Shown in pieces: positions 9,721 through 18,846 of a stretch of 64,000 nt of DNA. The first letter of the stretch is position 1. Each line of letters begins with the position of its first letter. Location of the stretch: assembly GCA_000831005.1 (NCBI GenBank), contig CP007152.1:4216001-4280000 (forward strand), in the 5' to 3' direction. A model generated the notes under the pieces. That model did not search any database. It had not been told where the DNA came from and saw only the letters and a list, made by a program, of their open reading frames with translations. Origin of the DNA: Marinobacter salarius (lineage in GTDB: Bacteria > Pseudomonadota > Gammaproteobacteria > Pseudomonadales > Oleiphilaceae). A program made the position numbers and the translations under genes.

Positions 9721-11061
9721 ATGGGTGTCATCGTTTCAGATCGTCGAACGCTGGTTGTGGGGCTCGGTAAAACCGGGCTCTCCTGCGTGCGCTATCTGTG
9801 CGAAAAAGGCCGCGATGTTGCCGTGGCTGATAGCCGCCTGTCGCCGCCCGGCCTGGATGATCTAAGGGCCGAATGGCCGGACCTGCCCGTGTACCTGGGG
9901 GAGTTCGATGCTGACCTGTTTGCCGGCTTTAACGAACTGGTGGTCAGCCCCGGGATCAGTGTTGCCGAACCGGCCATTCGGGTGGCAGCCGATAAAGGGG
10001 CTGTTATTCGCGGTGACATTGACCTGTTCTCGGAGGTAGCGGACGCGCCGATCATCGCCATTACGGGGTCCAATGGTAAAACCACGGTGACCACGCTGGT
10101 CGGAGAGATGGCGAGGGCCGCTGGCCGCCGCGTGGAAGTCGGCGGCAATATCGGCACTCCGGCGCTGGAGCTGCTTGGTCGCGGTGCCGACCTCTATGTC
10201 CTGGAGTTATCGAGCTTCCAGCTCGAAACCACCCGGGAACTGAATGCCCTGGCGGCCACGGTGCTGAACGTCAGCGATGATCACATGGATCGCTACCCGG
10301 ACAAGATGGCCTATTTCCAGGCCAAACAACGAATTTTCAACGGCTGCCAGAACGCCGTGGTCAATCTGGACGATGCCCTGAGCACGCCCATGGCGAGGGA
10401 CAACCTCCGGTTCCTGTGTTTCGGTTTTCACCGTGTTAACCCGGATACGTTCAGTACCCGCGATGACGATGAAGGTACCTGGATTACCTTCGGCTTTGAC
10501 AATCTGCTGTTGGCCGAGGAATTGGGCCTGATGGGCCAGCACAATATCAGCAATGTGATGGCGGCACTGGCACTTGGACACGCTGCCGGATTACCGATGG
10601 ACGTGATGCTGGAAACGGCCAAGCGTTTCAAGGGGCTGCCGCATCGGTGCGAATTCGTTCGGCGGGTGAGTGATGTCGACTACATCAATGACTCCAAGGG
10701 CACCAATGTGGGAGCGACGGCCGCCGCCATTGAAAGCCTGGTGCCAGCGGGTGGAAAGATCGTGTTGATTGCCGGTGGTGAAGGCAAGGGCGCTGATTTC
10801 TCATTGCTCGCTGAACCCGTGGCAACTCATTGTCGCGCGGTTGTACTGATCGGCACTGATGCTGAGACCATCGCCACCGCCTTGGGTAATCGGGTGGAGA
10901 CGGTCAACGCCGCTGACATCGCAGGCGCTGTCCATACGGCAAGAAAACTGGCCCAACCGGGTGACAGGGTGCTGTTGTCACCTGCCTGTGCCAGTTTCGA
11001 CATGTTCCGCGACTACGGGGATCGTGGCGATCGTTTCCGTCAACAGGTGGAGGGGCTGTGA
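9721..11061 (+). CDS. murD: UDP-MurNAc-L-alanine:D-glutamate ligase MurD
   Basis: MurD attaches D-glutamate to UDP-MurNAc-L-alanine. The frame is intact at 446 residues. An N-terminal Rossmann-type segment (LVVGLGKTGLSCVRYL) is followed by the ATP loop AITGSNGKTTVTT, ELSSFQLETT, the LNVSDDHMDRY motif that follows, HRCEFV and INDSKGTNVGAT, and a C-terminal LLSPACASFDMFRDYGDRG. All are typical. It starts 14 bases after mraY, with AGGGAAGC as ribosome site, and its TGA overlaps the ftsW ATG by one base. Confidence 0.96.
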   Translation: MGVIVSDRRTLVVGLGKTGLSCVRYLCEKGRDVAVADSRLSPPGLDDLRAEWPDLPVYLGEFDADLFAGFNELVVSPGISVAEPAIRVAADKGAVIRGDIDLFSEVADAPIIAITGSNGKTTVTTLVGEMARAAGRRVEVGGNIGTPALELLGRGADLYVLELSSFQLETTRELNALAATVLNVSDDHMDRYPDKMAYFQAKQRIFNGCQNAVVNLDDALSTPMARDNLRFLCFGFHRVNPDTFSTRDDDEGTWITFGFDNLLLAEELGLMGQHNISNVMAALALGHAAGLPMDVMLETAKRFKGLPHRCEFVRRVSDVDYINDSKGTNVGATAAAIESLVPAGGKIVLIAGGEGKGADFSLLAEPVATHCRAVVLIGTDAETIATALGNRVETVNAADIAGAVHTARKLAQPGDRVLLSPACASFDMFRDYGDRGDRFRQQVEGL

Positions 11062-12263
11062 TGCACGCTGACCTGTCCCTCACCAGTCATCACGGTTTGT
11101 TCCGTGATCTGCGCCCGCTGCCCCTACTGATCATCAGTTCCGCTGCGTTGCTGGTCATGGGCATTGTGATGATTTCTTCCGCCTCCATGGACATGGCGGC
11201 GGAAACCATGGGCAACAGTTACCACTATGTGATCCGTCAGCTCATTTTTGCCGGCATCGGCTGCGTACTTGCGCTGATTGCCGTCAACGTGCCGATCTCC
11301 TGGTGGGAGCGCAGCGGGTGGCTGTTGCTCGGGGTCGGTTTGCTGTCACTGCTTCTGGTGCTGACGCCCCTCGGGCGTACGGTGAATGGCTCCACCCGCT
11401 GGATCTCGTTCGGGCTGTTCAATGTTCAGGTGTCGGAAATTGCCAAGCTTTGCCTGATTGCCTATCTGGCCGGCTACGTCGTGCGTCGTCGGGATGAGTT
11501 GCTAAACACCTGGCCTGGGTTCCTCAAGCCGTTGGGCGTGCTGGGTATTGCCTCGGTGCTGCTGGTTATCGAGCCGGACTTCGGTGCCACGGTGGTACTG
11601 GTTGCTGCATCAGCCGGCATGATTTTCCTGAGTGGCGTCCGGCTTAGCCGGTTTATGCCGCTGATTGGCGTGTTGGTGGTGATGGGCTCCGTGCTGGTAT
11701 TCACCCAGCCCTACCGGTTGAAGCGGGTTGTGAGTTACCTCGACCCCTGGAAAGACCAGTTTGATACCGGCTACCAGCTAACCCAGTCGCTGATTGCGTT
11801 CGGTCGTGGCGACTGGGCGGGTACCGGGTTGGGGAATTCGGTACAGAAACTGTTCTATCTGCCGGAGGCCCACACCGACTTTATCTTCGCGATCATCGCG
11901 GAAGAATTCGGGCTGTTGGGGTCGCTGATGGTCCTGGGCCTGTTCACCGTACTGGTGGTGACCGGATTTGTGATTGCGAGAAGGGCCGAGAAAGCGGGCA
12001 TGCCGTTCGCCGCGTGCTTCTCCTATGGCATTACTTTGCTGATTGGCTTGCAGGCCGGTATCAATATGGCGGTCAGTACGGGCCTACTGCCTACCAAAGG
12101 GCTGACCTTGCCGCTTGTGAGCTATGGCGGTTCCAGCCTGATGATTACCGCTGTCTGCATTGGTGTGCTGGCACGGGTGGAGATGGAGAGGCTGGACCGC
12201 GAAAAACTGGCCAGCGAAAAGACCCGTAAACCAGCGGCCAGGGGAGGTGCGGTTTATGACTGA
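11061..12263 (+). CDS. ftsW: Septal lipid II polymerase FtsW (SEDS family)
   Basis: FtsW is the polytopic SEDS glycosyltransferase that polymerises septal glycan with FtsI. About ten membrane helices are visible. The motifs GRTVNGSTRWISFGLFNVQVSE, IEPDFGATVVL, the periplasmic loop TGYQLTQSLIAFGRGDWAGTG and PEAHTDFIFAIIAEEFG are those of the family, as is LPTKGLTLPLVSYGGSS near the end. The 400 residues are the normal length. ATG 11061 overlaps the murD stop; a GTG one codon earlier is possible. The end overlaps the murG start. Confidence 0.95.
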   Translation: MHADLSLTSHHGLFRDLRPLPLLIISSAALLVMGIVMISSASMDMAAETMGNSYHYVIRQLIFAGIGCVLALIAVNVPISWWERSGWLLLGVGLLSLLLVLTPLGRTVNGSTRWISFGLFNVQVSEIAKLCLIAYLAGYVVRRRDELLNTWPGFLKPLGVLGIASVLLVIEPDFGATVVLVAASAGMIFLSGVRLSRFMPLIGVLVVMGSVLVFTQPYRLKRVVSYLDPWKDQFDTGYQLTQSLIAFGRGDWAGTGLGNSVQKLFYLPEAHTDFIFAIIAEEFGLLGSLMVLGLFTVLVVTGFVIARRAEKAGMPFAACFSYGITLLIGLQAGINMAVSTGLLPTKGLTLPLVSYGGSSLMITAVCIGVLARVEMERLDREKLASEKTRKPAARGGAVYD

Positions 12264-12915
12264 TAAACGTCGCTTTCTGATGATGGCTGGTGGCACCGGT
12301 GGCCATGTTTTCCCTGCCCTGGCAACGGCGAGACAGCTGCAGGACAAGGGGCATGAGGTTTTCTGGTTGGGTTCTCGTGGTGGTATGGAAGAGCGACTGA
12401 TCGGCGAAACCGACATACCACTGTCGCTGATCCAGGTCTCCGGGCTGAGGGGCAAGGGTCGCCTGGCTTTGTTGATGGCGCCGTTCCGGCTGATGCGCGC
12501 TCTTGGCCAGGCCTTTACGATCGTTCGCACCATCCGCCCACATTGCGTCATCGGCATGGGTGGCTTTGTGACCGGTCCTGGCGGTCTCTCCGCCTGGCTG
12601 AATCGGGTGCCGCTGGTAATTCACGAGCAAAATGCCATTGCCGGAATGACCAACCGCATTCTGGTGCGCTTCGCTCATACCGTGTTGGAGGCCTTTCCCG
12701 GGAGCTTCGGCACGACTGTGGTAACCCGCTGTACCGGCAACCCGGTCAGGCAGGACCTGGCCGAGCTCGCCGAACCCGATCAGCGGATGTCCGGTCGGGC
12801 GGGTGCGCTGCGGTTACTGGTGGTGGGCGGCAGCCTTGGTGCCCAGGTATTCAATCGCACGTTGCCGGCGGCATTGGCTCAGTTGCCGGAAGCCGAACGG
12901 CCAACGGTGCGCCAG
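12256..12915 (+). pseudogene. murG: UDP-GlcNAc transferase MurG, truncated at a sequence junction
   Basis: MurG makes lipid II from lipid I on the inner face of the membrane. The N-terminal domain is intact: MMAGGTGGHVFPALATA, IGMGGFVTGPGGL, IHEQNAIAGMTNRIL and TGNPVR, followed by the hinge LLVVGGSLGAQVFNRTLP. After EAERPTVRQ, at about 12,915, the protein turns into unrelated residues that end at 13,017. The C-terminal UDP-GlcNAc domain, roughly 130 residues, is missing and I do not find it elsewhere in the window. The next expected genes (murC, ddl, ftsQ, ftsA, ftsZ) are also absent. MurG is essential, so this is probably an assembly junction, not a natural pseudogene. The start is ATG 12256, preceded by GGGGAGGTG. 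Confidence 0.9.
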
Positions 12916-13037
12916 TCCACTGAGGTGCAGGACACGCTTTTCCCGTATCGGCCACGAAAGCTTGCATTGCCACCATCCCCTGGGGTTATCATTAGCCGTC
13001 GCCTTTGCATTAGTTAGGCAACTACTAACACGGTGAA

Positions 13038-13373
13038 ATGATGCCCCGTCGCTCCGTACACACATTCAGTCTGTCTGGCAACCTCGTTGCGTTGCTGGCA
13101 CTGATATTTGTTGTCTGGACATCGGTTACCGTTGCGCTCCCCACCCTGGATGACCCTGTTGCCACCACTGTCGCGCTGAGCGATTGGCAAGGCAGTTCCG
13201 AATCCTCAGAAGGGGCCTCGTCACCCGGCGATGTGTCGTCGCTGTCGCCCACATTCGTTTATCCACCGTCGGCGTTGACGTCCCGCGCCCTTCATCAGTT
13301 GGCCTTTGACGGCCCCCCCAGAAGAATTCTCAGTTACCCAGGCCAGTCACAGGCACCTCCCTACCAGCTATAG
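13038..13373 (+). CDS. Small secreted or membrane-anchored protein, function unknown
   Basis: I do not recognise this 111-residue protein. It has a basic N-terminus (MMPRRSVHTFSLSG), one hydrophobic helix (LVALLALIFVVWTSVTVALP) and a Ser/Pro-rich, low-complexity remainder. This suggests a signal peptide or single anchor with an exported tail. ACGGTGA lies before the ATG. About 120 bases separate it from the murG junction; they contain TTGCAT and TTATCATT, which could form a promoter, but the match is weak. It is followed by a CBS-domain gene on the same strand. It could also be a chance frame, although its composition is protein-like. Confidence 0.5.
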   Translation: MMPRRSVHTFSLSGNLVALLALIFVVWTSVTVALPTLDDPVATTVALSDWQGSSESSEGASSPGDVSSLSPTFVYPPSALTSRALHQLAFDGPPRRILSYPGQSQAPPYQL

Positions 13374-13455
13374 ACATTCGAACTGATTCAGGCGCTGCTG
13401 CCCCTGCGTGGGTGCCCCGCGCCTGGAGAAATGGTCTTTAGCCAGGAGAATTGCC

Positions 13456-14054
13456 ATGGGCAATCAATCAAGCGTTCAAGCGTCCCTGTCTGCCGGAGCC
13501 AGATACCGGCTTGTTTCACCGGAAGACGAGGACACCCTCACCAATGACGCCGCCGCGTCGGAGCTGTTGAAGGACTTCACCAGGCAAGCCCCGGTGATCG
13601 TCCGGTCATCGCGAGAGATCCAGGAGGTCAAGAAGACACTGGATGTTTCCGGAGAAACCTTTTGTGTGGTTATCAATCGAAATGATGAGGTGGTCGGAAT
13701 ATTGACCCTGAAGGATCTGATCGGTTCCTGGCCCATGAGTCTCGCCAACCAGCGTGGAAGTAGCATCGCCGATATTGTTGCGCGGGACATCATGCGGTCG
13801 GTATGGCGCTTGCCAACGATAGAGCTCGGTAAGCTTCAGGACCTGAAAATTGATGAATTAATCACCATTTTCAAGGGGCTTCATTCGGACTATCTTTTGG
13901 TAATGGACACTGTCGCCGTTGGGGCAGAGGAGCAGGTCATTTGCGGGCTGCTGTCCGCTGACGAGCTTAGCCGGCGCCTTGGTATTCGAGTGACCCCTGA
14001 TCCCGGCCCGGGATCTTTTCCGACATCGTTCATGCGGTGCGGAAAACCCCGGGT
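13456..14054 (+). CDS. CBS-domain protein, 3' end frameshifted
   Basis: The start is ATG 13456, with CCAGGAGAA upstream. Two CBS-type segments are visible: PVIVRSSREIQEVKKTL to EVVGILTLKDLIG, and DIVARDIMRSVWRLP to CGLLSADELSRRLG. CBS pairs usually bind adenine nucleotides and act as sensors; here no other domain is attached. As given, the frame runs on without a stop straight into the biotin carboxylase downstream. A terminator and a good start codon in between show that this fusion is false. Shifting frame at about 14,010 yields FSDIVHAVRKTPG, which looks like the real tail. The exact end is uncertain, between about 14,050 and 14,108. Confidence 0.7.
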
Positions 14055-14067
14055 AGAAGAACGCAAC

Positions 14068-14101
14068 GCTGCAGCCTGCCGTTGCGGGTTGCAGCTTTCT
14101 T
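14068..14101 (+). terminator. Rho-independent terminator before pycA
   Basis: GCTGCAGCCTG (14068-14078) pairs with CGGGTTGCAGC (14085-14095) as an 11-pair RNA stem with two G-U pairs and a six-base loop, followed by TTTCTT. It separates the CBS gene from pycA, which argues that the two are separate transcription units. Confidence 0.7.
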
Positions 14102-14133
14102 CCGTTAATGACTATTACTTGAAGGAAGCTTCC

Positions 14134-15554
14134 ATGGCCATTAAAAAAGTGCTCATCGCCAATCGCGGCGAAATTGCCGTTCGCATTGCGCGGGCCTGCA
14201 AGGAGTTGGGCATTCGGTCTGTCGCTGTTTATTCAGAGGCGGACCAGTACTCCTTGCATGTCAAGAAAGCGGATGAGTCCTATCAGATCAGTAAGGACCC
14301 GCTCAGCGGTTACCTGAATCCCCATCATCTCGTGAACCTGGCGGTCGAAACTGGCTGTGATGCTCTGCATCCGGGTTACGGCTTTCTTTCCGAGAATGCC
14401 GAGTTAGCAGCCATCTGCCAGCAGCGGGGGGTAACGTTTGTCGGCCCGTCATCCGAGGCGATCAGTGCCATGGGCGACAAGACCCAGGCCCGCAAGACCG
14501 CCATTGCCGCAGGTGTCCCCGTTACACCGGGTTCGGAAGGCAACCTGGATGACGTCGAAGATGCCGTACGCCAGGCGGAGGACGTTGGCTACCCGGTTAT
14601 GCTCAAAGCCACGTCCGGTGGTGGTGGCCGGGGCATTCGTCGTTGCGATAATGAGAAAGAGTTGCGGCAGAACTACGAGCGAGTGATTTCCGAGGCCACC
14701 AAGGCCTTTGGCAGTGCCGAGGTTTTCCTGGAGAAGTGCATCATTGAGCCTCGTCATATTGAAGTGCAGGTATTAGCGGATCATCACGCAATGTGGTGCA
14801 CCTGTATGAGCGAGACTGCTCCATCCAGCGCCGTAACCAGAAGCTGATCGAAGTGGCACCATCGCCACAGTTAAGTGAGGAGCAGCGAGAAACTATTGGT
14901 AACCTGGCCATCCAGGTTACCCGCCAATGCGGTTACGTGAATGCTGGCACGGTAGAGTTCCTGCTCGACCACGACGACAGCTTCTATTTTATGGAGATGA
15001 ACACGCGGGTGCAGGTGGAGCACACGATCACCGAGGAAATCACCGGCATCGACATCATCAAATCGCAGATCCGAATCGCGGCGGGCGAGCCGCTGGAGTT
15101 TTCCCAGGCCGACATCAGTTATCGCGGTTTCGCCGCTCAATTTCGCATTAACGCGGAAGACCCGAAAAACGGGTTTCTGCCCAGCTTTGGTCGCATCAGT
15201 CGCTATTATTCCGCCGGCGGCCCGGGTGTGCGCACAGATGCCGCCATGTACACCGGCTACGAGATTCCCCCTTACTACGATTCCATGTGCGCCAAGCTGA
15301 TTGTCTGGGCGCGGGAATGGCCGGAACTGGTGGCCCGTTCCCGCAGAGCGCTCAGCGACATGGCTATCTACGGGGTACACACCACGATTCCTTACTACCA
15401 GCAGATCCTGAACCACCCGGATTTCCAGGCCGGCACGTTTAATACCGGTTTCGTGGAGCGCAATCCGCAGTTGTTGGAGTACAGCGACAAATCCCGACCG
15501 GAATCCATTGCCACGGCCGTTGCTGCCGCCATCGCAGCCCAGGCTGGCCTGTAA
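14134..15554 (+). CDS. pycA: Pyruvate carboxylase subunit A (biotin carboxylase), frameshifted
   Basis: This subunit carboxylates biotin with ATP and bicarbonate. The ATG at 14134 has GAAGGAAG upstream and gives AIKKVLIANRGEIAVRIARA, the family start. Other motifs are HPGYGFLSENAE, the ATP-grasp loop KATSGGGGRGIRRC, EKCIIEPRHIEVQVLAD and FMEMNTRVQVEHTITE. The frame breaks at about 14,788: ADHHA should read ADHHGNVVHLYERDCSIQRR, restored by one G. The total is about 473 residues. The pairing with a separate carboxyltransferase/biotin subunit directly downstream marks the two-subunit pyruvate carboxylase of pseudomonads, not acetyl-CoA carboxylase AccC, which normally lies next to accB. Confidence 0.9.
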
Positions 15555-15574
15555 CACGAATATTGGAGAGCACC

Positions 15575-17371
15575 ATGAGTAAGAGAAAAATTCACATCAC
15601 CGACGTCATCCTGCGGGATGCCCATCAGTCCCTGATCGCCACGCGTATGCGCACCGAGGACATGCTGCCGGCCTGTGAATGGCTGGATCAGGCCGGCTAC
15701 TGGTCACTGGAATGCTGGGGCGGCGCCACGTTTGATGCCTGTGTGCGATTCCTTAAGGAAGACCCATGGGAGCGCCTGCGTACCCTGCGTAAGGCTCTGC
15801 CCAACACCCGTCTGCAAATGCTGTTGCGCGGTCAGAATCTGCTCGGGTACCGCCACTACGGCGACGATGTGGTGGAGGCGTTTGTTGAAAAGGCCGCGGA
15901 AAACGGTATCGATGTGTTCCGTATTTTTGATGCGCTGAATGACGTGCGCAATCTGGAGACCAGCATTAAAGCCGTGAAGAAGGCCGGCAAGCATGCCCAG
16001 GGTACGCTGTGCTACACGGTCAGCCCGGTGCACGACGTGAAAACCTTCCTGGCTCAGGCCGAGACCATGGCAGACATGGGTGCTGACAGTATCGCTATCA
16101 AGGATATGGCGGGCCTGCTGACGCCAGCGGTGACCGCCGAGCTGGTCAGCGGCCTGAAGAAGAACCTCAAACTGCCGGTATTCCTGCACTCCCATGCCAC
16201 GTCGGGCATGGCGCCCATGTGCCAGTGGGCTGCATTGGAGGCCGGTGTGGATCATATCGATACCGCGCTGTCGGCGTTTGCGGGCGGGACCAGCCATCCG
16301 CCGACCGAATCGTTGGTGGCTGCGTTGCATGATGCTGGCTGTGAAACCGGCCTCAACCTCGAGTTGCTGGACAAGGCCACCCGCCATTTCCGCGAAGTTC
16401 GCAAGAAATACCATCAGTTCGAGAGTGACTACAATGGGGTGGATACTTCCGTACTCCTGTCCCAGGTGCCCGGTGGCATGATGTCCAACCTGGCGAATCA
16501 GCTAAAAGAGCAGGGCGCCCTCGACCGGATTCAGGATGTGTTCGAGGAAATCCCCCGGGTGCGTAAAGACCTGGGATACCCTCCGCTGGTGACGCCCACT
16601 TCACAGATCGTCGGCACCCAGGCAGTGATCAATGTGTTGGGCGGCAAGCGTTACGACACCATCACCAATGAGGTGAAGAAATACATGCAGGGCTGGTATG
16701 GCAAGGCGCCTGCAGAGGTGGACGCACAGCTGCAACGACGTGCTGTGGGCAAGGAAGAGTTGATTGAAGAGCGCCCGGCCAACCTGATTCCCAAGGAGTT
16801 TTCCGAACTGCGCAAGGAGCTGGGTGATCTCGCCGAGAGCGAGGAAGACGTACTGACCTACGCCATGTTCCCGGACCAGGCCCGCACGTACCTGGAGCAA
16901 CGCCGCGACGGCACCTTGCAGCCGGAAGCCCTGGAGCCCATCGCCAACGGTAAGACCGGCGGCAGTGTGTCCACCGAATTCCGGATCACGGTGCACGGTG
17001 AAAGCTACGATATTCATGTGACCGGTGCCAATCCGGTGAGCGAGACCGAGCGCCGGTTCTACATGACAGTGGACGGCGTGCCCGAGGAAATTCAGTTGGA
17101 ATCCCAGGGCGAAGCTTCTGAAAATACCCGCAAGGGTGGTCGTGCCAGAGCCACCGGAGAAGGCCAGGTGACCACCACCATGCCAGGCAACATTGTTGAT
17201 GTGCTGGTGAGCGAGGGTGACGAGGTATCTGCCGGTGACGCGGTGCTGATCATCGAAGCCATGAAAATGGAAACCGAGGTTAAAGCCACCAAGTCTGGTA
17301 TCGTCAAGGCGGTGAATATCTCGAAAGGCGACCGGGTAGCGCCTGGTGAGAGCCTGATCGAAATCGAATAA
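15575..17371 (+). CDS. pycB: Pyruvate carboxylase subunit B (carboxyltransferase and biotin carrier)
   Basis: This subunit moves the carboxyl group from biotin to pyruvate, making oxaloacetate. Residues 1-280 form the carboxyltransferase barrel (ILRDAHQSLIATRMRTEDML, FRIFDALNDVRN, the metal and lysine region IKDMAGLLTP, LHSHATSGMA). A conserved PYC/OADA domain follows, and the C-terminal biotinyl domain carries EAMKMET about 35 residues from the end. The frame is intact at 598 residues. The same architecture occurs in oxaloacetate decarboxylase alpha, but no oadB or oadG genes are nearby. GGAGAG precedes ATG 15575, 21 bases after pycA, so the two form an operon. Confidence 0.92.
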   Translation: MSKRKIHITDVILRDAHQSLIATRMRTEDMLPACEWLDQAGYWSLECWGGATFDACVRFLKEDPWERLRTLRKALPNTRLQMLLRGQNLLGYRHYGDDVVEAFVEKAAENGIDVFRIFDALNDVRNLETSIKAVKKAGKHAQGTLCYTVSPVHDVKTFLAQAETMADMGADSIAIKDMAGLLTPAVTAELVSGLKKNLKLPVFLHSHATSGMAPMCQWAALEAGVDHIDTALSAFAGGTSHPPTESLVAALHDAGCETGLNLELLDKATRHFREVRKKYHQFESDYNGVDTSVLLSQVPGGMMSNLANQLKEQGALDRIQDVFEEIPRVRKDLGYPPLVTPTSQIVGTQAVINVLGGKRYDTITNEVKKYMQGWYGKAPAEVDAQLQRRAVGKEELIEERPANLIPKEFSELRKELGDLAESEEDVLTYAMFPDQARTYLEQRRDGTLQPEALEPIANGKTGGSVSTEFRITVHGESYDIHVTGANPVSETERRFYMTVDGVPEEIQLESQGEASENTRKGGRARATGEGQVTTTMPGNIVDVLVSEGDEVSAGDAVLIIEAMKMETEVKATKSGIVKAVNISKGDRVAPGESLIEIE

Positions 17372-17379
17372 CCAAACCC

Positions 17380-17399
17380 CCCGGGACGATCGTCCCGGG
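17380..17399. terminator. Perfect 20-base palindrome after pycB
   Basis: Two 10-base arms, CCCGGGACGA and TCGTCCCGGG, form a perfect palindrome 9 bases after the pycB stop. There is no T-run after it, so it may be a processing or transcript-end hairpin, not a classic intrinsic terminator. Confidence 0.45.
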
Positions 17400-17430
17400 C
17401 ACTCCATCGCAGTTGGGAGCACCCCCTCGA

Positions 17431-18846
17431 ATGAAGTCGATCTTGCTGTCGTTAGCGGCCGTGTTGTCGCTGGCGCCCGGACCGGTGTGGGCAAATGCCG
17501 ACCGGGCCGTGGATCTTATTTCCCACCCTGTGGGCTACATTGCCATCGCGATTTTCGTAGTCGCGTATCTATTGGTCATTCTGGAAGAACGGATTCACCT
17601 GGCCAAATCCAAGCCGATGCTGATCGCGGCAGGGTTGATCTGGATACTCGTGGCCCTGGCATACCGCGCCGCGGGCGCCAATGGCGAAGTGGAAGAAGCC
17701 ATACGGCATAATTTCCTGGAATACGCGGAACTGTTCTTCTTCCTCCTGGTGGCGATGACGTACATCAATGCCATGCTGGAGCGCGGTGTCTTCGACCAGT
17801 TGCGGATATGGCTGCTTGGCAAGGGCTTTGGTTACCGGCGTCTGTTCTGGATCACCGGTATCCTGGCGTTCTGTCTGTCACCGGTCGCGGACAACCTGAC
17901 CACGGCTCTGATCATGTGTGCCGTGGTGATGGCCGTGGGCCGGGACAGCGCCAAATTTGTGTCCCTGTCCTGTATCAATATTGTGGTGGGCGCCAACGCG
18001 GGCGGGGCGTTTAGCCCGTTCGGCGACATCACTACACTGATGGTCTGGCAGAAAGGCATACTCCCGTTCCAGGACTTCTTCCAGCTGTTGCTGCCTTCCA
18101 TCGTCAACTTCCTGGTGCCGGCGGCGTTGATGCATCTGGCTTTGCCGAAGGGCCAGCCGTCATCACCTGAGTCGTTCGGGAACGTTATTCGCCCGGGCGG
18201 GCTCGTCATCTGCGCTCTGTTCCTGCTGACCATCGCCACCGCCATCAGTTTTCATCAGTTCCTGCACATTCCACCGGTGTTCGGCATGATGACGGGGCTC
18301 GGTTACCTGAAGATTTTTGGGTTCTATCTCAAACGCCATGAGGAATATCACTGGAACGAGGGCTTTGAGTCCCCACCGGGAGATAGCTCGGGTGACCGGA
18401 CCCAGGGACGTCGTGCTTTTGACGTCTTTTCCCACATTGCCCGGTCGGAGTGGGACACTCTGTTCTTCTTCTACGGGGTGATTATGGCGGTCGGCGGCCT
18501 GGGCTTCATTGGTTATCTCGGCATGATATCGGCCACGCTGTACGGCGATCTGGGGCCCACCGTTGCTAATGTCATGATCGGAGTGATCTCTGCGCTGGTC
18601 GACAACATTCCGGTGATGTTTGCGGTGCTGACCATGAACCCGGCCATGCCGGATTATCAATGGCTGCTGGTTACGCTGACTGCTGGCGTTGGTGGCAGCC
18701 TCTTGTCCATAGGCTCTGCTGCGGGCGTCGCACTGATGGGACAGGCCAGGGGGCAGTATACGTTTCTCAGTCACCTGAAATGGACACCGGCAATTGCGCT
18801 GGGTTACGGGGCCAGTATCTGGGTGCACTTTATGGTCAATGGCTGA
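17431..18846 (+). CDS. nhaD: Na+/H+ antiporter NhaD
   Basis: NhaD belongs to the ion transporter superfamily and exports Na+ in exchange for protons, as expected for a marine or halotolerant cell. The 471 residues begin with a possible signal sequence (SILLSLAAVLSLAPGPVWA), which several NhaD proteins have, then about 12 membrane helices. ILEERIHLAKSKP, FLSPVADNLTTALIM-like LSPVADNLTTAL, INIVVGANAGGAFSPFGDIT and LVDNIPVMFAVL are the family motifs. I chose ATG 17431, with GGGAG about 12 bases upstream. Its 3' end meets the convergent amidase gene. Confidence 0.92.
   Translation: MKSILLSLAAVLSLAPGPVWANADRAVDLISHPVGYIAIAIFVVAYLLVILEERIHLAKSKPMLIAAGLIWILVALAYRAAGANGEVEEAIRHNFLEYAELFFFLLVAMTYINAMLERGVFDQLRIWLLGKGFGYRRLFWITGILAFCLSPVADNLTTALIMCAVVMAVGRDSAKFVSLSCINIVVGANAGGAFSPFGDITTLMVWQKGILPFQDFFQLLLPSIVNFLVPAALMHLALPKGQPSSPESFGNVIRPGGLVICALFLLTIATAISFHQFLHIPPVFGMMTGLGYLKIFGFYLKRHEEYHWNEGFESPPGDSSGDRTQGRRAFDVFSHIARSEWDTLFFFYGVIMAVGGLGFIGYLGMISATLYGDLGPTVANVMIGVISALVDNIPVMFAVLTMNPAMPDYQWLLVTLTAGVGGSLLSIGSAAGVALMGQARGQYTFLSHLKWTPAIALGYGASIWVHFMVNG

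Noticed and set aside
13408..14847. A single CBS-biotin carboxylase fusion enzyme
   Set aside because: An intrinsic terminator, a ribosome site and the standard PycA start lie between the two parts, and the tail of the CBS part makes better sense one frame over.
17380..17399. An operator for nhaD
   Set aside because: The palindrome is closer to the pycB stop than to a recognisable nhaD promoter, and nothing links it to a known Na+ regulator; a transcript-end hairpin is simpler.
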